From positions 487,154 to 551,153 of the forward strand of contig CAKZLB010000013.1 in assembly GCA_937124965.1 (NCBI GenBank): 64,000 nucleotides of DNA, in the 5' to 3' direction. Of the stretch, positions 37,924 to 47,678 are shown one piece after another (the stretch's first letter is position 1; each line of letters begins with the position of its first letter). The notes under the pieces were generated by a model. It was not told the origin of the DNA. It saw only the letters and a program-made list of their open reading frames with translations, and did not search any database. Made by a program: the position numbers and the translations under genes. The stretch is from an uncultured Bacteroidota bacterium (GTDB lineage Bacteria; Bacteroidota; Bacteroidia; NS11-12g; UBA9320).

Positions 37924-39657
37924 ATGCTTAGGTCTCACACCTGCGGAGAACTCCGACTTTCAAACATCAATGACAACGTAACTCTATGCGGATGGGTTCA
38001 AAAACGCCGCGATTTTGGCAGTATGTCATTTGTTGATTTAAGAGACCGTTACGGAATCACTCAATTATCATTTAACGAAGATTACGACAAAACACTTGTA
38101 GAGTCTGCACGAAGTTTAGCTCGCGAGTTTGTAATTCAAATTACTGGTAAAGTAACTGAACGAAGTAATAAAAACCTTAAAATACCGACAGGTGAGGTTG
38201 AAATTGTAGTCGATTCGTTAAAGATTCTCAACGCTTCCTTAACACCTCCGTTTACCATAGAAGACGATACAGATGGTGGTGAAGAAATTAGACTTAAATA
38301 TCGATACTTAGATTTAAGAAGGAATCCTGTACAAAGTAAACTGTTGGTGCGGCACGCAGCTAACAAAGCAATTCGTAACTTCTTAAATGGCGAAGACTTT
38401 GTAGAAGTAGAAACACCTTACTTGATTAAATCTACTCCAGAAGGAGCTCGGGATTTCGTGGTGCCTTCTCGAATGAATCAAAATCAGTTTTACGCATTGC
38501 CTCAATCACCTCAAACTTTTAAGCAATTATTAATGGTATCTGGATTAGATAGATACTATCAGGTGGTAAAATGTTTTAGAGACGAAGATTTTAGAGCCGA
38601 TAGACAACCGGAGTTCACACAAATTGATTGTGAGATGACCTTCGTTGAACGAGATGATGTTCTCAAGATATTTGAACAAATGATTCGTCAATTATTTCAT
38701 GAGTCAGTAAACTATGATTTAGGTGAAATACCGGTAATTACATACGCAGATGCTATAGAAACATATGGTTCTGACAAACCAGATATGAGATTTGGCATGA
38801 CGTTTAATAACATCACCTCTATTGCAAAAGGGTATAATTTTGGAATTTTTGACAATGCTGAGAGTATTTTATCTATTTGTGCTAAAGGAGCAGCAAGTCT
38901 TACCAGAAAAGAAATTGACGCGATTACAGACTACGTTAAACGGCCGCAAATCGGTGCAAAAGGTTTAATTTATTGTCGTGTAAACGAAGACGGTAGCTTT
39001 AAATCTTCAGTGGATAAATTCTTCGACCAAGAAGCATTGGCGTTATGGGCAGAAGCCAACAAAGCAGAACCAGGCGATATTATTTTTGTTTTGAGTGGTG
39101 ATCTTTCAAGCACACAAAAACAACTAAACGAATTACGGTTACACCTCGGTGATAAGCTTAATCTGCGCAAAACAAATGAATTTAAAGCGTGCTGGGTTGT
39201 TGATTTCCCTTTACTTGAATGGGATGAAGAAACTGAACGTTATCATGCGATGCATCATCCGTTTACTAGCCCAATTGTCGAAGATTTATCGCTTATCGAA
39301 ACTGATCCTGGGGCAATTCGCGCCAATGCATACGACATGGCGATTAATGGAATGGAAGTAGGTGGTGGATCTATTCGAATCCATGATAAAGCACTTCAGC
39401 AGAGAATGTTTGACCTATTAGGTTTTACAACGGAAGAAGCGAAAGCTCAGTTTGGATTCTTAATGAATGCGTTCGAATACGGAGCACCTCCACATGGTGG
39501 AATCGCCTTCGGATTTGACAGATTGTGTGCAATTTTAACAGGTACAGATTCTATCCGTGATGTCATAGCATTTCCAAAAAACAACATGGGTAGAGATGTA
39601 ATGATTGATGCGCCATCGCCTATTAGCGACGAACAAAAGAAAGAATTAGGCCTATAA
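37924..39657 (+). CDS. aspS: Aspartate-tRNA ligase
   Basis: 577 residues, the long bacterial form. An N-terminal OB anticodon-binding domain ([35 protein letters not shown]) is followed by the class II core with motif 2 [20 protein letters not shown], the GAD insertion domain (about 280-410) and motif 3 [14 protein letters not shown] near the end. Charges tRNA-Asp. Transcribed alone. Confidence 0.98.
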   Translation: MLRSHTCGELRLSNINDNVTLCGWVQKRRDFGSMSFVDLRDRYGITQLSFNEDYDKTLVESARSLAREFVIQITGKVTERSNKNLKIPTGEVEIVVDSLKILNASLTPPFTIEDDTDGGEEIRLKYRYLDLRRNPVQSKLLVRHAANKAIRNFLNGEDFVEVETPYLIKSTPEGARDFVVPSRMNQNQFYALPQSPQTFKQLLMVSGLDRYYQVVKCFRDEDFRADRQPEFTQIDCEMTFVERDDVLKIFEQMIRQLFHESVNYDLGEIPVITYADAIETYGSDKPDMRFGMTFNNITSIAKGYNFGIFDNAESILSICAKGAASLTRKEIDAITDYVKRPQIGAKGLIYCRVNEDGSFKSSVDKFFDQEALALWAEANKAEPGDIIFVLSGDLSSTQKQLNELRLHLGDKLNLRKTNEFKACWVVDFPLLEWDEETERYHAMHHPFTSPIVEDLSLIETDPGAIRANAYDMAINGMEVGGGSIRIHDKALQQRMFDLLGFTTEEAKAQFGFLMNAFEYGAPPHGGIAFGFDRLCAILTGTDSIRDVIAFPKNNMGRDVMIDAPSPISDEQKKELGL

Positions 39658-39699
39658 AAATTTAGGGATTATATAACATTTCTTCAATTGAATAAACAT

Positions 39700-39707
39700 T
39701 ACATTTG
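39700..39707 (+). promoter_or_regulatory. -7 promoter element TACATTTG for the RRM protein gene
   Basis: Exact TAnnTTTG match 89 bases before the ATG, giving a leader of about 80 bases, much longer than for other genes in this window. Confidence 0.5.
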
Positions 39708-39759
39708 TAAGGGTTGTACCACTAATCGCCAGTTCGAAAACTAAAAAACATTGTCGATT

Positions 39760-39780
39760 TGGTTGGTGGGCAGTCAACCA
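39760..39780 (+). promoter_or_regulatory. Leader hairpin followed by a U-rich run, before the RRM protein gene
   Basis: TGGTTG (39760-39765) pairs with CAACCA (39775-39780) around a 9-base loop; the next bases are GTAATTTTTTATTTTA and then the start codon. A stem plus U-run just before the coding region looks like an attenuator or a binding site for autoregulation. The stem is short (6 bp), so this is tentative. Confidence 0.4.
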
Positions 39781-39796
39781 GTAATTTTTTATTTTA

Positions 39797-40219
39797 ATGA
39801 ACATTTTTGTAGCAAAACTTAATCCCGGCACAGATGCTGACGGATTGAAAGAACACTTTAGCCCATTCGGTGAAGTAGTATCAACCAAAGTAATTATGGA
39901 CAGAGACACAGGCAAATCAAAATGCTTTGGCTTTGTTGAAATGCAGAATGATGATGAAGGCAGCCAAGCTATTACTGCTTTAGATCAATCTGAGCTAGAT
40001 GGCAACACTATTGTAGTGAAAAAGTCTGACCCAAAACCAGAATCTAGTGGTAACAACTATCGCAACAACGACCGTCGTCCAAATAATCGATATGGCAATA
40101 ACGACCGTGGTAGAAATGATAGAGGCCGAAACGACAACAATCGGTACGACAATCGACGTGGCGATAACCGAAGAAGTAACAACAATAACGACGACCAGTT
40201 TGATACATCAAGGTGGTAA
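39797..40219 (+). CDS. RNA-binding protein with one RRM domain and an Arg/Asn/Asp-rich tail
   Basis: 140 residues. The RRM fold occupies residues 1-80, with RNP2 NIFVAKLNP and RNP1 KCFGFVEM. The tail (about 85-140) is low-complexity, made of N, R, D and G repeats (NNDRGRNDRGRNDNNRYDNR). Bacteroidota carry several such single-RRM proteins, some shown elsewhere to act in post-transcriptional regulation. Transcribed alone with its own terminator. Confidence 0.94.
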   Translation: MNIFVAKLNPGTDADGLKEHFSPFGEVVSTKVIMDRDTGKSKCFGFVEMQNDDEGSQAITALDQSELDGNTIVVKKSDPKPESSGNNYRNNDRRPNNRYGNNDRGRNDRGRNDNNRYDNRRGDNRRSNNNNDDQFDTSRW

Positions 40220-40242
40220 TTGATTTATAATTTTATCTAAGA

Positions 40243-40270
40243 GCCGCTAGTTTCTAGCGGCTTTTTTTTT
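40243..40270 (+). terminator. Rho-independent terminator after the RRM protein gene
   Basis: GCCGCTAG (40243-40250) pairs with CTAGCGGC (40254-40261) around a TTT loop, followed by nine T. Confidence 0.94.
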
Positions 40271-40299
40271 GACTTCCGATTCTTTAGACATCTAATTCT

Positions 40300-40307
40300 T
40301 ACTTTTG
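40300..40307 (+). promoter_or_regulatory. -7 promoter element TACTTTTG for the epimerase-glycosyltransferase pair
   Basis: Exact TAnnTTTG match 38 bases before the ATG and 30 bases after the preceding terminator. Confidence 0.55.
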
Positions 40308-40345
40308 CACGTCTTGAAGCATATTAGTTTCTAACTATCTAGTAC

Positions 40346-41404
40346 ATGAATAAAACGCATTTTATATCTGGAGGCTGTGGTTTTGTTGGAAAAAACATGA
40401 CCAACCGACTTTTCAATAGTACCAACGACAATATTGTTATTGTTGATGACTTATCAATCGGAACTGACCCTGAAACATGGTTCTCTGAACCACTGGTTGA
40501 TGAGATAAATGGTGCTAAGATTTATGGAAAAGACCGCAGAGTCTTGTTCTTTAATTGTGATGTAAGGGATGTCATAAGAAATTTTCAAAAAGATCAAAAC
40601 TACTTCAAGCAGTTTGGTTTCGATTTTACCCGTTTTAATGACGTTTTCCATTTTGCCGCAATTGTTGGTGGTCGCTTAAAAATTGACGGTGACCCAATGA
40701 TGGTTGCTCAAGATTTGAGTATAGACGCAGAGTTTTTTCAGTGGGTTTGCACCAACAAACCAGACCGTGTTTTGTACCCAAGCTCAAGTGCCGCTTACCC
40801 AGTTAGTAAACAAACAGAATCGGATGCTATCGCTTTAAGTGAATCTGACATAGACTTTAACAATATGGGGCAACCTGACATGACCTATGGTTGGTGTAAA
40901 CTGACCGGTGAATACCTCGCCCATATTGCAGCAAAACACTACGATGTTAAAGTTACGTGCATTCGACCTTTCTCTGGTTATGGTGAGGATCAGGACTTGA
41001 GTTATCCAGTACCAGCCATTGCATTACGTGCGGCTTATAAAGAAGATCCGTTTGAAGTGTGGGGCACCGGATTTCAAGGCCGAGATTTTGTTCATATCGA
41101 TGATGTCATTGACTGCATTTTACTTGCTATGGACAAAATACATGATGGCACAGCTATTAATATTGGAATGGGAAAGCTAACTTCTTTTAGAGAGATAATT
41201 GACCTTTTTGCAAAATTTGCAGGCTATAAACCAGAAATTAAGCAATTACTTGACAAGCCAGTGGGGGTTCATAGCAGATATTGCAACATGGATTTTGTTA
41301 AGGAAAAACTCGGCTGGGAAGCAAAAATCAGCACTGAGGAAGGAATGAGAAGGATGTACGAAAAAGCATTAGAAAGAGCAAAAGCTGGAGTAAAAAATGC
41401 CTAA
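40346..41404 (+). CDS. NAD-dependent sugar-nucleotide epimerase/dehydratase (extended SDR)
   Basis: 352 residues. N-terminal ISGGCGFVGKNM (GxxGxxG), Ser in SSSAAYP, and the catalytic YxxxK in YGWCKLTGEYLAH. The RPFSGYGEDQ segment and the QGRDFVHIDDV motif are typical of enzymes acting on GDP- or UDP-sugars. The exact substrate cannot be told. It overlaps the next gene, a glycosyltransferase, by 8 bases, so the pair probably makes and uses one sugar for a surface glycan. Confidence 0.9.
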   Translation: MNKTHFISGGCGFVGKNMTNRLFNSTNDNIVIVDDLSIGTDPETWFSEPLVDEINGAKIYGKDRRVLFFNCDVRDVIRNFQKDQNYFKQFGFDFTRFNDVFHFAAIVGGRLKIDGDPMMVAQDLSIDAEFFQWVCTNKPDRVLYPSSSAAYPVSKQTESDAIALSESDIDFNNMGQPDMTYGWCKLTGEYLAHIAAKHYDVKVTCIRPFSGYGEDQDLSYPVPAIALRAAYKEDPFEVWGTGFQGRDFVHIDDVIDCILLAMDKIHDGTAINIGMGKLTSFREIIDLFAKFAGYKPEIKQLLDKPVGVHSRYCNMDFVKEKLGWEAKISTEEGMRRMYEKALERAKAGVKNA

Positions 41405-42671
41405 AACAATTGTCTGTTTTGGACCAGGTCCTATGTTCAAAGGAGGTATTTCAAACTACAACACCTCTTTGGCGAAAGCATTAGACAAAATGCCCGACAC
41501 AGACGTTCACATAGTTTCGTGGACACAACAATACCCGGCCATCGTTCCTCGAGAGTTTGTCGACAAATCTAGCAAGGCAAACTTGTTGGATGGAACAGAT
41601 ATCAAGGTGACGTATATTACCAACTATAACAATCCTGCAAGTTGGTATAAAACGGCAAAATACATAAAAGACCTAGGTGCCGAAAAAATCATTATTCAAT
41701 GGTCAATAGCTATTCAAGGCTTGCCAGTTGGAAGAATCATTAACTGGTTACGGAAAAATTCCGACATCGAAATAATAGTTGATCTTCATTTTGTATTACA
41801 AAAGGAGAAGTCAAAAATTGATCGATTCTTCTTGACCATTGGAATAGGAAATGCCCATACTTATTTGGTTCATAGCTTAAAAACATTTGAAGAATTAAAG
41901 GCATTTTACCCGAATAAATCATTTGAATTGGTCTATGACGGTAGTCGTACAAAGCTAGTTGACACACAAACGGTCGTAAAGCTTTACCACCCTATCTATG
42001 ACTTATTTAAGCCAGATCCTCACTTTGATATAGAAGCATTTAAAAAGGAAAATGGTTTGAGAAAGCATGTGTTTCTCTTCTTTGGTTTTATCCGAAAATA
42101 CAAAGGTCTTCACCAAACTATTGAATCTTTTGCTCAATTTGCTAAAGACAGAGATGATGTTAGTCTTCTTATTTGTGGAGAATCGTTTTGGAATACACTA
42201 GACTCTACCAAATGGTCGACAAAATTAAAAACAGCAATTTTTGGTACTGCAAAAAAGATTTTTTTATCGAAACAGGATGACGAGCAAAATTATCGCCCAT
42301 TAGAATTAATAAAAACATTGGGGATAGAAGAAAAATGTGTCGTTTTTAACACATTCATTGCCAATGAAGAGGTTCACAAATTCTTTCAGGTAAGTGACTG
42401 TGCTGTATTATATTATCTAACTGCAACTCCTTCAGGTATAGAGTCTCTCAGCTATAATTTCAACCTGCCCATTTTAGCCTCCAAGGTTGGACATTTCCCT
42501 GAAACTATAAAAGATGGTTACAACGGATATTTAGCAGAAGATAGAGATATAGATTCAATGGCAAACGTTATGAAAAAGTACATTGAACATCCGCTTCCTA
42601 AAGAAAACGTCGCAGAAATATCTGAACATTTAAGCTGGGAAAATTACGCTAAGGCCATTTTGACTGACTAG
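41397..42671 (+). CDS. Glycosyltransferase, GT-B fold (GT4-like)
   Basis: 424 residues. The N-terminal half begins with FGPGPMFKGGISNYN, the nucleotide-free acceptor domain; the C-terminal half has the GT4-type donor-binding region: FLFFGFIRKYKGLHQTIESF, then the Glu-rich motif ESLSYNFNLPILASKVGHFP and GYLAED. There is no signal peptide or membrane helix, so it acts in the cytosol or at the inner face of the membrane. Its start lies in the end of the epimerase gene. Confidence 0.92.
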   Translation: MPKTIVCFGPGPMFKGGISNYNTSLAKALDKMPDTDVHIVSWTQQYPAIVPREFVDKSSKANLLDGTDIKVTYITNYNNPASWYKTAKYIKDLGAEKIIIQWSIAIQGLPVGRIINWLRKNSDIEIIVDLHFVLQKEKSKIDRFFLTIGIGNAHTYLVHSLKTFEELKAFYPNKSFELVYDGSRTKLVDTQTVVKLYHPIYDLFKPDPHFDIEAFKKENGLRKHVFLFFGFIRKYKGLHQTIESFAQFAKDRDDVSLLICGESFWNTLDSTKWSTKLKTAIFGTAKKIFLSKQDDEQNYRPLELIKTLGIEEKCVVFNTFIANEEVHKFFQVSDCAVLYYLTATPSGIESLSYNFNLPILASKVGHFPETIKDGYNGYLAEDRDIDSMANVMKKYIEHPLPKENVAEISEHLSWENYAKAILTD

Positions 42672-42686
42672 TCCCAAAAAAGAATT

Positions 42687-42694
42687 TATATTTG
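42687..42694 (+). promoter_or_regulatory. -7 promoter element TATATTTG for the pabA/trpG-like gene
   Basis: Exact TAnnTTTG match ending only 5 bases before the ATG at 42700, so the transcript would be leaderless or nearly so. Confidence 0.6.
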
Positions 42695-42699
42695 ATTCT

Positions 42700-43281
42700 A
42701 TGGCTCGTGTTTTACTATTTGATAGTTACGACTCTTTTACATATAACCTAAAAGATTATCTGGAGCAAACAGGTGCCGAGGTGACCGTAATTAAAAATGA
42801 CACGCATACAGTAGATGAAATTATTGCCATGCAATTTGATGGGATTGTATTATCTCCAGGTCCTGAGACTCCAGAAAAAGCTGGCGTATTGTTGGAATTG
42901 CTGAAGACTCTGGAAACAAAAAAGCCAATTCTTGGGGTGTGTCTTGGACATCAAGCCATCGGGTTACTTTATGGCATACCTTTAATAAAAATGAAATTCC
43001 CTGTTCACGGAAAAGTATCCCGAATTCAGTGTACCTCTCACCCCTTATTCACCGGAATTCCAGAAAGTTTTGAAGTGTGCAGATACCATAGCCTTACGTT
43101 GCAAAATGTACCTTCAAGTACTATTGATATAATTGCAACCTCCGACGATTATCAAGTTATGGCTATCAGCCACAAAAGCTTACCCATTTGGGGTGTACAG
43201 TTCCACCCAGAAGCTATTTTAACAGAAAATGGATTGAAAATGATTGAGAATTGGCACAACATGGTAAAACTTTATTCGTAG
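42700..43281 (+). CDS. pabA: Aminodeoxychorismate/anthranilate synthase glutamine amidotransferase subunit
   Basis: 193 residues, usual length. Class I amidotransferase with DSYDSFTYNL at the start, SPGPETPEKAG, the nucleophile Cys81 in GVCLGHQ, and the His-Glu pair in GVQFHPEA. It supplies ammonia from glutamine to PabB or TrpE. No trpE/pabB gene is adjacent, so it is not possible to decide between folate and tryptophan use; PabA-type standalone genes often serve both. Confidence 0.92.
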   Translation: MARVLLFDSYDSFTYNLKDYLEQTGAEVTVIKNDTHTVDEIIAMQFDGIVLSPGPETPEKAGVLLELLKTLETKKPILGVCLGHQAIGLLYGIPLIKMKFPVHGKVSRIQCTSHPLFTGIPESFEVCRYHSLTLQNVPSSTIDIIATSDDYQVMAISHKSLPIWGVQFHPEAILTENGLKMIENWHNMVKLYS

Positions 43282-43320
43282 CTGAAACTTAATTAAGATA
43301 TTTTCGTTTAGATTGTAATT

Positions 43321-43974
43321 ATGATTGTACGCAACTCCTTAACATTCGACATACCGTCACTTAAACTGACGGATTCGGTGGAGTATGCATTAATTATGAT
43401 GGAAGATTTCAGTGTTAGTAATCTTCCGATTGTCAACAACAAATCTCTCATTGGTTACGCCATTAGCGAGGTTCTTAATGGTCTTGACTCCAATCTTTTA
43501 CTATCCGATTTAACTTTTGAAGGAACCCCAATTACCATTAATCCAAACCATTCAGTCATTAATGCATTGAAGTTATTATCTGACAATAATTTTGACGTAA
43601 TTGCCTCTGTTGAGCGTAATGAATACGTTGGACTTGTTTGGAGTAAAGATTTAATAAAAGGGTTAGGGCAAAGTGCCACTGCCCAAAATGACGGATCTGT
43701 TTTATTGTTGCGTTGTAACATCTTTAACTACTCAATCTCTGAAATTGGCCGATTGGTTGAAGTAGAGGACGGTAAAATACTTGGCTTATGGACTTGGCAA
43801 AACGACCAAACCCAAGACATTGATATTTTGATAAAATTGAACATTAGACATATAGATACAATTACTCATGTTCTGCGTACACACAACTATGAAATCCTTT
43901 ATCAAATAAATCAAAAAGCCGACGACCTATTCGAAGATCGTTACAGGTCATTGATTAATTATCTCGATATTTGA
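43321..43974 (+). CDS. CBS-domain protein of the nadK-uppS-bamA neighbourhood
   Basis: 217 residues. Two CBS motifs in the first 120 residues (DSVEYALIMMEDFSVSNLPI; NHSVINALKLLSDNNFDVIA) followed by a domain of about 90 residues ending DRYRSLINYLDI. CBS pairs bind adenosyl nucleotides in many proteins; what this one controls is unknown. The same type of gene stands upstream of nadK in many Bacteroidota. The following Omp85 gene begins 19 bases downstream, so it likely opens the envelope operon. Confidence 0.88.
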   Translation: MIVRNSLTFDIPSLKLTDSVEYALIMMEDFSVSNLPIVNNKSLIGYAISEVLNGLDSNLLLSDLTFEGTPITINPNHSVINALKLLSDNNFDVIASVERNEYVGLVWSKDLIKGLGQSATAQNDGSVLLLRCNIFNYSISEIGRLVEVEDGKILGLWTWQNDQTQDIDILIKLNIRHIDTITHVLRTHNYEILYQINQKADDLFEDRYRSLINYLDI

Positions 43975-43993
43975 AGCATAAATTGCTTTTGTA

Positions 43994-45373
43994 TTGACAC
44001 TTCGTTTTTTAGCATTCTTACTTTCTATTCTCATCGGCGAAAGTGTATTAAATGCTCAAAATACGACCACTATTCTTCCAGTTACATCAATCCAAATCGA
44101 AGGTAACTCCAAGACAAAAGAGTCTATCATTCTTCGTGAACTTAGTTTTAAAGTAGGTCAACAATTAACCGAAGCTGAGCTTAAAGACGATTATCTTCCA
44201 AGGTCCATTGCCATGCTTAAAAATCTTAATTTGTTTAATGATATTGATATTGTTTACAAAACAACACCGGAAGGCTTTTTAACAACTATAAGAGTTGTAG
44301 AAAAATGGTACTGGTGGCCAATTCCTTTTGTTGAATTTGCTGATCGAAATTTTAATCAATGGTACACATTTGATTTTGACCCGTACAGAACGAATATTGG
44401 CTTCTACCTTTTTAAATACAACCTATTTGGCTTGAACCATACGGCAAAACTTACGCTTGGCAAAGGGTATACAAATACTATTGGTTTTGAGTATATCGCT
44501 CCTTACGTTGACAACAGAAAACGGTTTGGTTTTGAAATTGACATCCGAAATAAAATCAACCAAGAAATTCAATATGGTTTGCTGAATAATGAACCACAGT
44601 TTTTTAGAACCGATAAACAAAAAATTATTGAACAATTTCAATCTAGAGTAAAACTCATCTATCGTCCTCAGCTATTTCTAACCCACGGATTAAATCTTGA
44701 GATATCAAATACTTCTGTTAGTGACACAGTTCTTTCAGAGGGAATCAATGAAAATTATTTGTACAAATCTCTTCCCAATCAAAATGAAACCATTTTAGGA
44801 TATGAGGTTGCCTTTGACAAACGAAACAATAGATTACTTCCAATAAAAGGGACATTTATAAATGGGTCGATTAACTATCACAGCCTGAACAAGTCTGATT
44901 TAAAGTATGTATCTGTTGGACTTGAAGCAGCACGGTATATTAGTTTTGACAGTACAAAATTCTCTATTGCTTTAGCGGGGCGTGTTAAGTCCGCTACAGA
45001 ACGCGGATTACCTTTTCATTTAAACAAGATATTAGGCTTCGATGATTATATCCGAGGATATGAGAACAACGTATTTTTAGGGCAATCAATGGCTCTAGCA
45101 AAAATCGAAATTCGATATCACATAATTAAAGAACGAAAAATTAAGTGGCAGTACATGCCTCTCAGGTCTTACAAACAAATGCCTATCGAATCCTACTTAA
45201 GTGCTTTCACCGACATCGGCTCGGCGTTAAATGGTGATACACGTCAGGAGCTTTTTGGATATGGATTCGGTGTCAATGCACTCTTTTATTTCGACAAAGT
45301 GGTTAGATTTGAATATTCTTGGAACCATTGGAATCAAGGCGGAATAAAAATACACTTTAAAAAAGCATTTTAA
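43994..45373 (+). CDS. Small Omp85-superfamily outer-membrane protein (BamA/TamA-like)
   Basis: 459 residues, TTG start. Signal peptide (FLAFLLSILIGESVLNAQ). One POTRA-like region is visible (VTSIQIEGNSKTKESIILRE ... VVEKWYWWPIPFVEF), then a beta-barrel with alternating aromatic strands ending in the FxFxWxxWxxGG-type tail and a final Phe (KIHFKKAF), as needed for outer-membrane insertion. It is much shorter than the 839-residue BamA 4 kb downstream, so it is a separate paralogue. It overlaps nadK by one base. Role in barrel or lipid-protein assembly is inferred. Confidence 0.88.
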   Translation: MTLRFLAFLLSILIGESVLNAQNTTTILPVTSIQIEGNSKTKESIILRELSFKVGQQLTEAELKDDYLPRSIAMLKNLNLFNDIDIVYKTTPEGFLTTIRVVEKWYWWPIPFVEFADRNFNQWYTFDFDPYRTNIGFYLFKYNLFGLNHTAKLTLGKGYTNTIGFEYIAPYVDNRKRFGFEIDIRNKINQEIQYGLLNNEPQFFRTDKQKIIEQFQSRVKLIYRPQLFLTHGLNLEISNTSVSDTVLSEGINENYLYKSLPNQNETILGYEVAFDKRNNRLLPIKGTFINGSINYHSLNKSDLKYVSVGLEAARYISFDSTKFSIALAGRVKSATERGLPFHLNKILGFDDYIRGYENNVFLGQSMALAKIEIRYHIIKERKIKWQYMPLRSYKQMPIESYLSAFTDIGSALNGDTRQELFGYGFGVNALFYFDKVVRFEYSWNHWNQGGIKIHFKKAF

Positions 45374-46248
45374 TGAGAATTGGAGTATATGGGCGGACGT
45401 TTGTAAAACCTGACCAAATGGAATACGTCGGGCGCTTCTTCGATTTTTTGAAATCACAAAATGTTGAAATTTCCGTACACAGAATTCTAAAAGAACAACT
45501 CACAAATCACCAGTACACTAACGAATTTAAAACTTTTCAAACTGTTTTAAAACCCAACGAAATTGACGTTTTGTTCAGTTTAGGAGGTGACGGTACCGTA
45601 CTCGACACTTTGCGTATAGTTAAAGACACTGAAATTCCAGTCATCGGGGTTAATATGGGTCGTTTTGGTTTTCTTGCAAGTAGCAGACAAGAAGATTTAA
45701 AAGAAACCTTTAACAAAATCGTTCACGGTAAGTATACGATCGAAAGTCGGTCAGTATTAAAACTAACATCCGATGTTCGGTTATTTAACGGCTTCCCTTA
45801 TGGCCTGAATGACTTCATAATTCATAAAAAAGACACATCAAATATGATTACCGTTCATACCAAATTGAACGACGAATCATTGAACTCTTATTGGGCAGAC
45901 GGACTAATACTAGCTACTCCAACTGGCTCAACTGGATACTCATTAAGTTGTGGCGGTCCTATAATATATCCGGGGTCTGCTAGTTTGGTGCTAACTCCAA
46001 TTGCTCCACATAATTTATCCATTCGACCTTTAGTTATAAGCGACCAAGGACAATTATCGTTTGAAGTTGAGGGCAGAACGGATGACTTTTTAGTTACGAT
46101 CGACAGCCAAAGCGAAACCATTCAAAAAGGGTCTAAACTCACTGTTAGTAAAGCAAGTTTTAACTTTAACATGATTCGACTGGATGGGCACAGTTACACA
46201 AAAACCATTCGCAACAAATTACTCTACGGATTTGATAAAAGAAATTAA
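45373..46248 (+). CDS. nadK: NAD kinase
   Basis: 291 residues. Phosphorylates NAD to NADP. Motifs: SLGGDGTVLDTL (GGDGT at 71-75) and DGLILATPTGSTGYSLSCGG, the conserved substrate and ATP loop. The start ATG overlaps the preceding stop (TAATG). Confidence 0.97.
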   Translation: MRIGVYGRTFVKPDQMEYVGRFFDFLKSQNVEISVHRILKEQLTNHQYTNEFKTFQTVLKPNEIDVLFSLGGDGTVLDTLRIVKDTEIPVIGVNMGRFGFLASSRQEDLKETFNKIVHGKYTIESRSVLKLTSDVRLFNGFPYGLNDFIIHKKDTSNMITVHTKLNDESLNSYWADGLILATPTGSTGYSLSCGGPIIYPGSASLVLTPIAPHNLSIRPLVISDQGQLSFEVEGRTDDFLVTIDSQSETIQKGSKLTVSKASFNFNMIRLDGHSYTKTIRNKLLYGFDKRN

Positions 46249-46259
46249 CGCATAATTCA

Positions 46260-46613
46260 ATGTCATATGTACTTTACGGTATCCCAAATTGCGATACCAT
46301 CAAAAAAGCCAAAGCTTGGTTAAACGATCATGATATAACATATCGATTTCATAACTACAAAAAAGATGGTATAGACGCAACTAAACTTCAATCTTGGTTT
46401 GCTCAAGAACCTATCCTCAGAATAGTCAACAAAGCTGGCACAACATATCGGAAGCTTACAGACGAAGACAAGAAGAAACTTGAGGACGAAACCTTCGTTA
46501 TAAAGGTTTTGCAAGAACAACCTTCAATGATTAAACGTCCAATTTTAGAGTTAGATAATGTGATAGTGTCAATTGGTTTTAAACCTGATTTATACGAAGA
46601 TATTTTTCGATAA
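46260..46613 (+). CDS. ArsC/Spx/MgsR-family protein (YffB-like)
   Basis: 117 residues. Thioredoxin-like fold with LYGIPNCDTIKKAKAWL (single Cys12, no CxxC), and the family signatures FAQEPILRIVNKAGTTYRKL and SMIKRPILELDN. YffB-like proteins are predicted glutathione-linked reductases of unknown substrate; arsenate reduction is unlikely without an arsenic operon. It follows nadK by 11 bases. Confidence 0.92.
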   Translation: MSYVLYGIPNCDTIKKAKAWLNDHDITYRFHNYKKDGIDATKLQSWFAQEPILRIVNKAGTTYRKLTDEDKKKLEDETFVIKVLQEQPSMIKRPILELDNVIVSIGFKPDLYEDIFR

Positions 46614-46748
46614 TCAAAAACACTGAGACATATTTTAGGGCAAAAGCGTCTAAACATATACGAATAAAGGATTTGAGACGTTTAGCTTTAGTAATGATAT
46701 TTGTAATTCTTCATCAATTATCGTTTCTTTGTTAGTTCTCCAAAAAAT

Positions 46749-47672
46749 ATGAATAAGCAACATAAAAAAAGTGGGTTATTTGTGATGTTGACTATGGCAT
46801 TTGTCGTGGTTTCGTCATTTGCAAATGCACAACAATGGTCTCGTAAGAGCTCTCTAGAATTCGGTTTCATGGCGGGAGGTAGTAATTATGCTGGCGACCT
46901 CACGGACAAATATTTCGAAACAGAAGGAATCAATCCGAACGCAGGAATTCTTGTACGCTACAATCCCGTTCAACGTTTTTCTTTTCACGTTGGAGTAAAC
47001 TATGGCAAGCTTACAGGCTATGACTCATGGTACGCAACAGATGAATTACGAACAAATAGAAACTTAAGTTTTGAAACGGATTTTTGGGATTTTCATGCGG
47101 CGTTTGATCTGAATTTAAACACGTTCGACTTCAAACAAAAGCGTGGAGCAGTTCCTTACCTTATGGGTGGTATTGCTGTATTTAAATATAACCCCAAAGC
47201 TCAATTCTTTTATCAACCAAACTCATGGCAAAATCTTGCCAACGATAACAGTTATGAAACCTTAGAATCGCGAGATGGCGATTGGGTTGAACTTCAGCCG
47301 TTAGGCACCGAAGGTCAAGAAACAACAGAATACAACGATATAAGAAGATATTCATTAACACAACTAGCTATCCCTGTGGGAATTGGTGTTAAGTTCAAAT
47401 TAAACCAAAACTGGACCTTTGGAATTGAATATTCAACACGATTCACATTCACAGATTACATTGATGACGTAAGTGGAGAGTACGCAGAATCAATTTTCTT
47501 AGAAGCACAATATGGCCCAATGAGTAAAGCAATGGCCGATAGAAGTCCAACTCAAAACTTAGCAACAACTGCTAGAGGAGATGAGTCTAAAACAGACCTT
47601 TACAATATATTCGGAATTACGTTAACGTATAAAATCATAAAGTCGGGTGAAGTTTGCCCTGCATTTCGCTAA
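46749..47672 (+). CDS. DUF6089 outer-membrane protein, PorG-like (copy 1)
   Basis: 307 residues. Signal peptide (VVVSSFANA|QQ). Barrel-like pattern with SNYAGDLTDKYFETEG, VGVNYGKLTGYDSW, YLMGGIAVFKYNPKAQF, and FGIEYSTRFTFTDYIDDVSG. These are features of DUF6089 proteins, whose Porphyromonas member PorG is a T9SS outer-membrane component encoded, as here, directly before uppS and an Omp85 gene. No other T9SS core gene is in the window. A second copy follows 104 bases downstream. Confidence 0.88.
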   Translation: MNKQHKKSGLFVMLTMAFVVVSSFANAQQWSRKSSLEFGFMAGGSNYAGDLTDKYFETEGINPNAGILVRYNPVQRFSFHVGVNYGKLTGYDSWYATDELRTNRNLSFETDFWDFHAAFDLNLNTFDFKQKRGAVPYLMGGIAVFKYNPKAQFFYQPNSWQNLANDNSYETLESRDGDWVELQPLGTEGQETTEYNDIRRYSLTQLAIPVGIGVKFKLNQNWTFGIEYSTRFTFTDYIDDVSGEYAESIFLEAQYGPMSKAMADRSPTQNLATTARGDESKTDLYNIFGITLTYKIIKSGEVCPAFR

Positions 47673-47678
47673 AATCAA

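Noticed and set aside
46260-46613. Arsenate reductase function for the ArsC-like protein
   Set aside because: No arsenic resistance genes nearby and the sequence fits the YffB/Spx/MgsR group rather than true ArsC.
46642-46692. Imperfect repeat CTAAAC ... GTTTAG before the first DUF6089 gene
   Set aside because: The stem is short and bulged with a long loop; likely chance in A/T-rich sequence.
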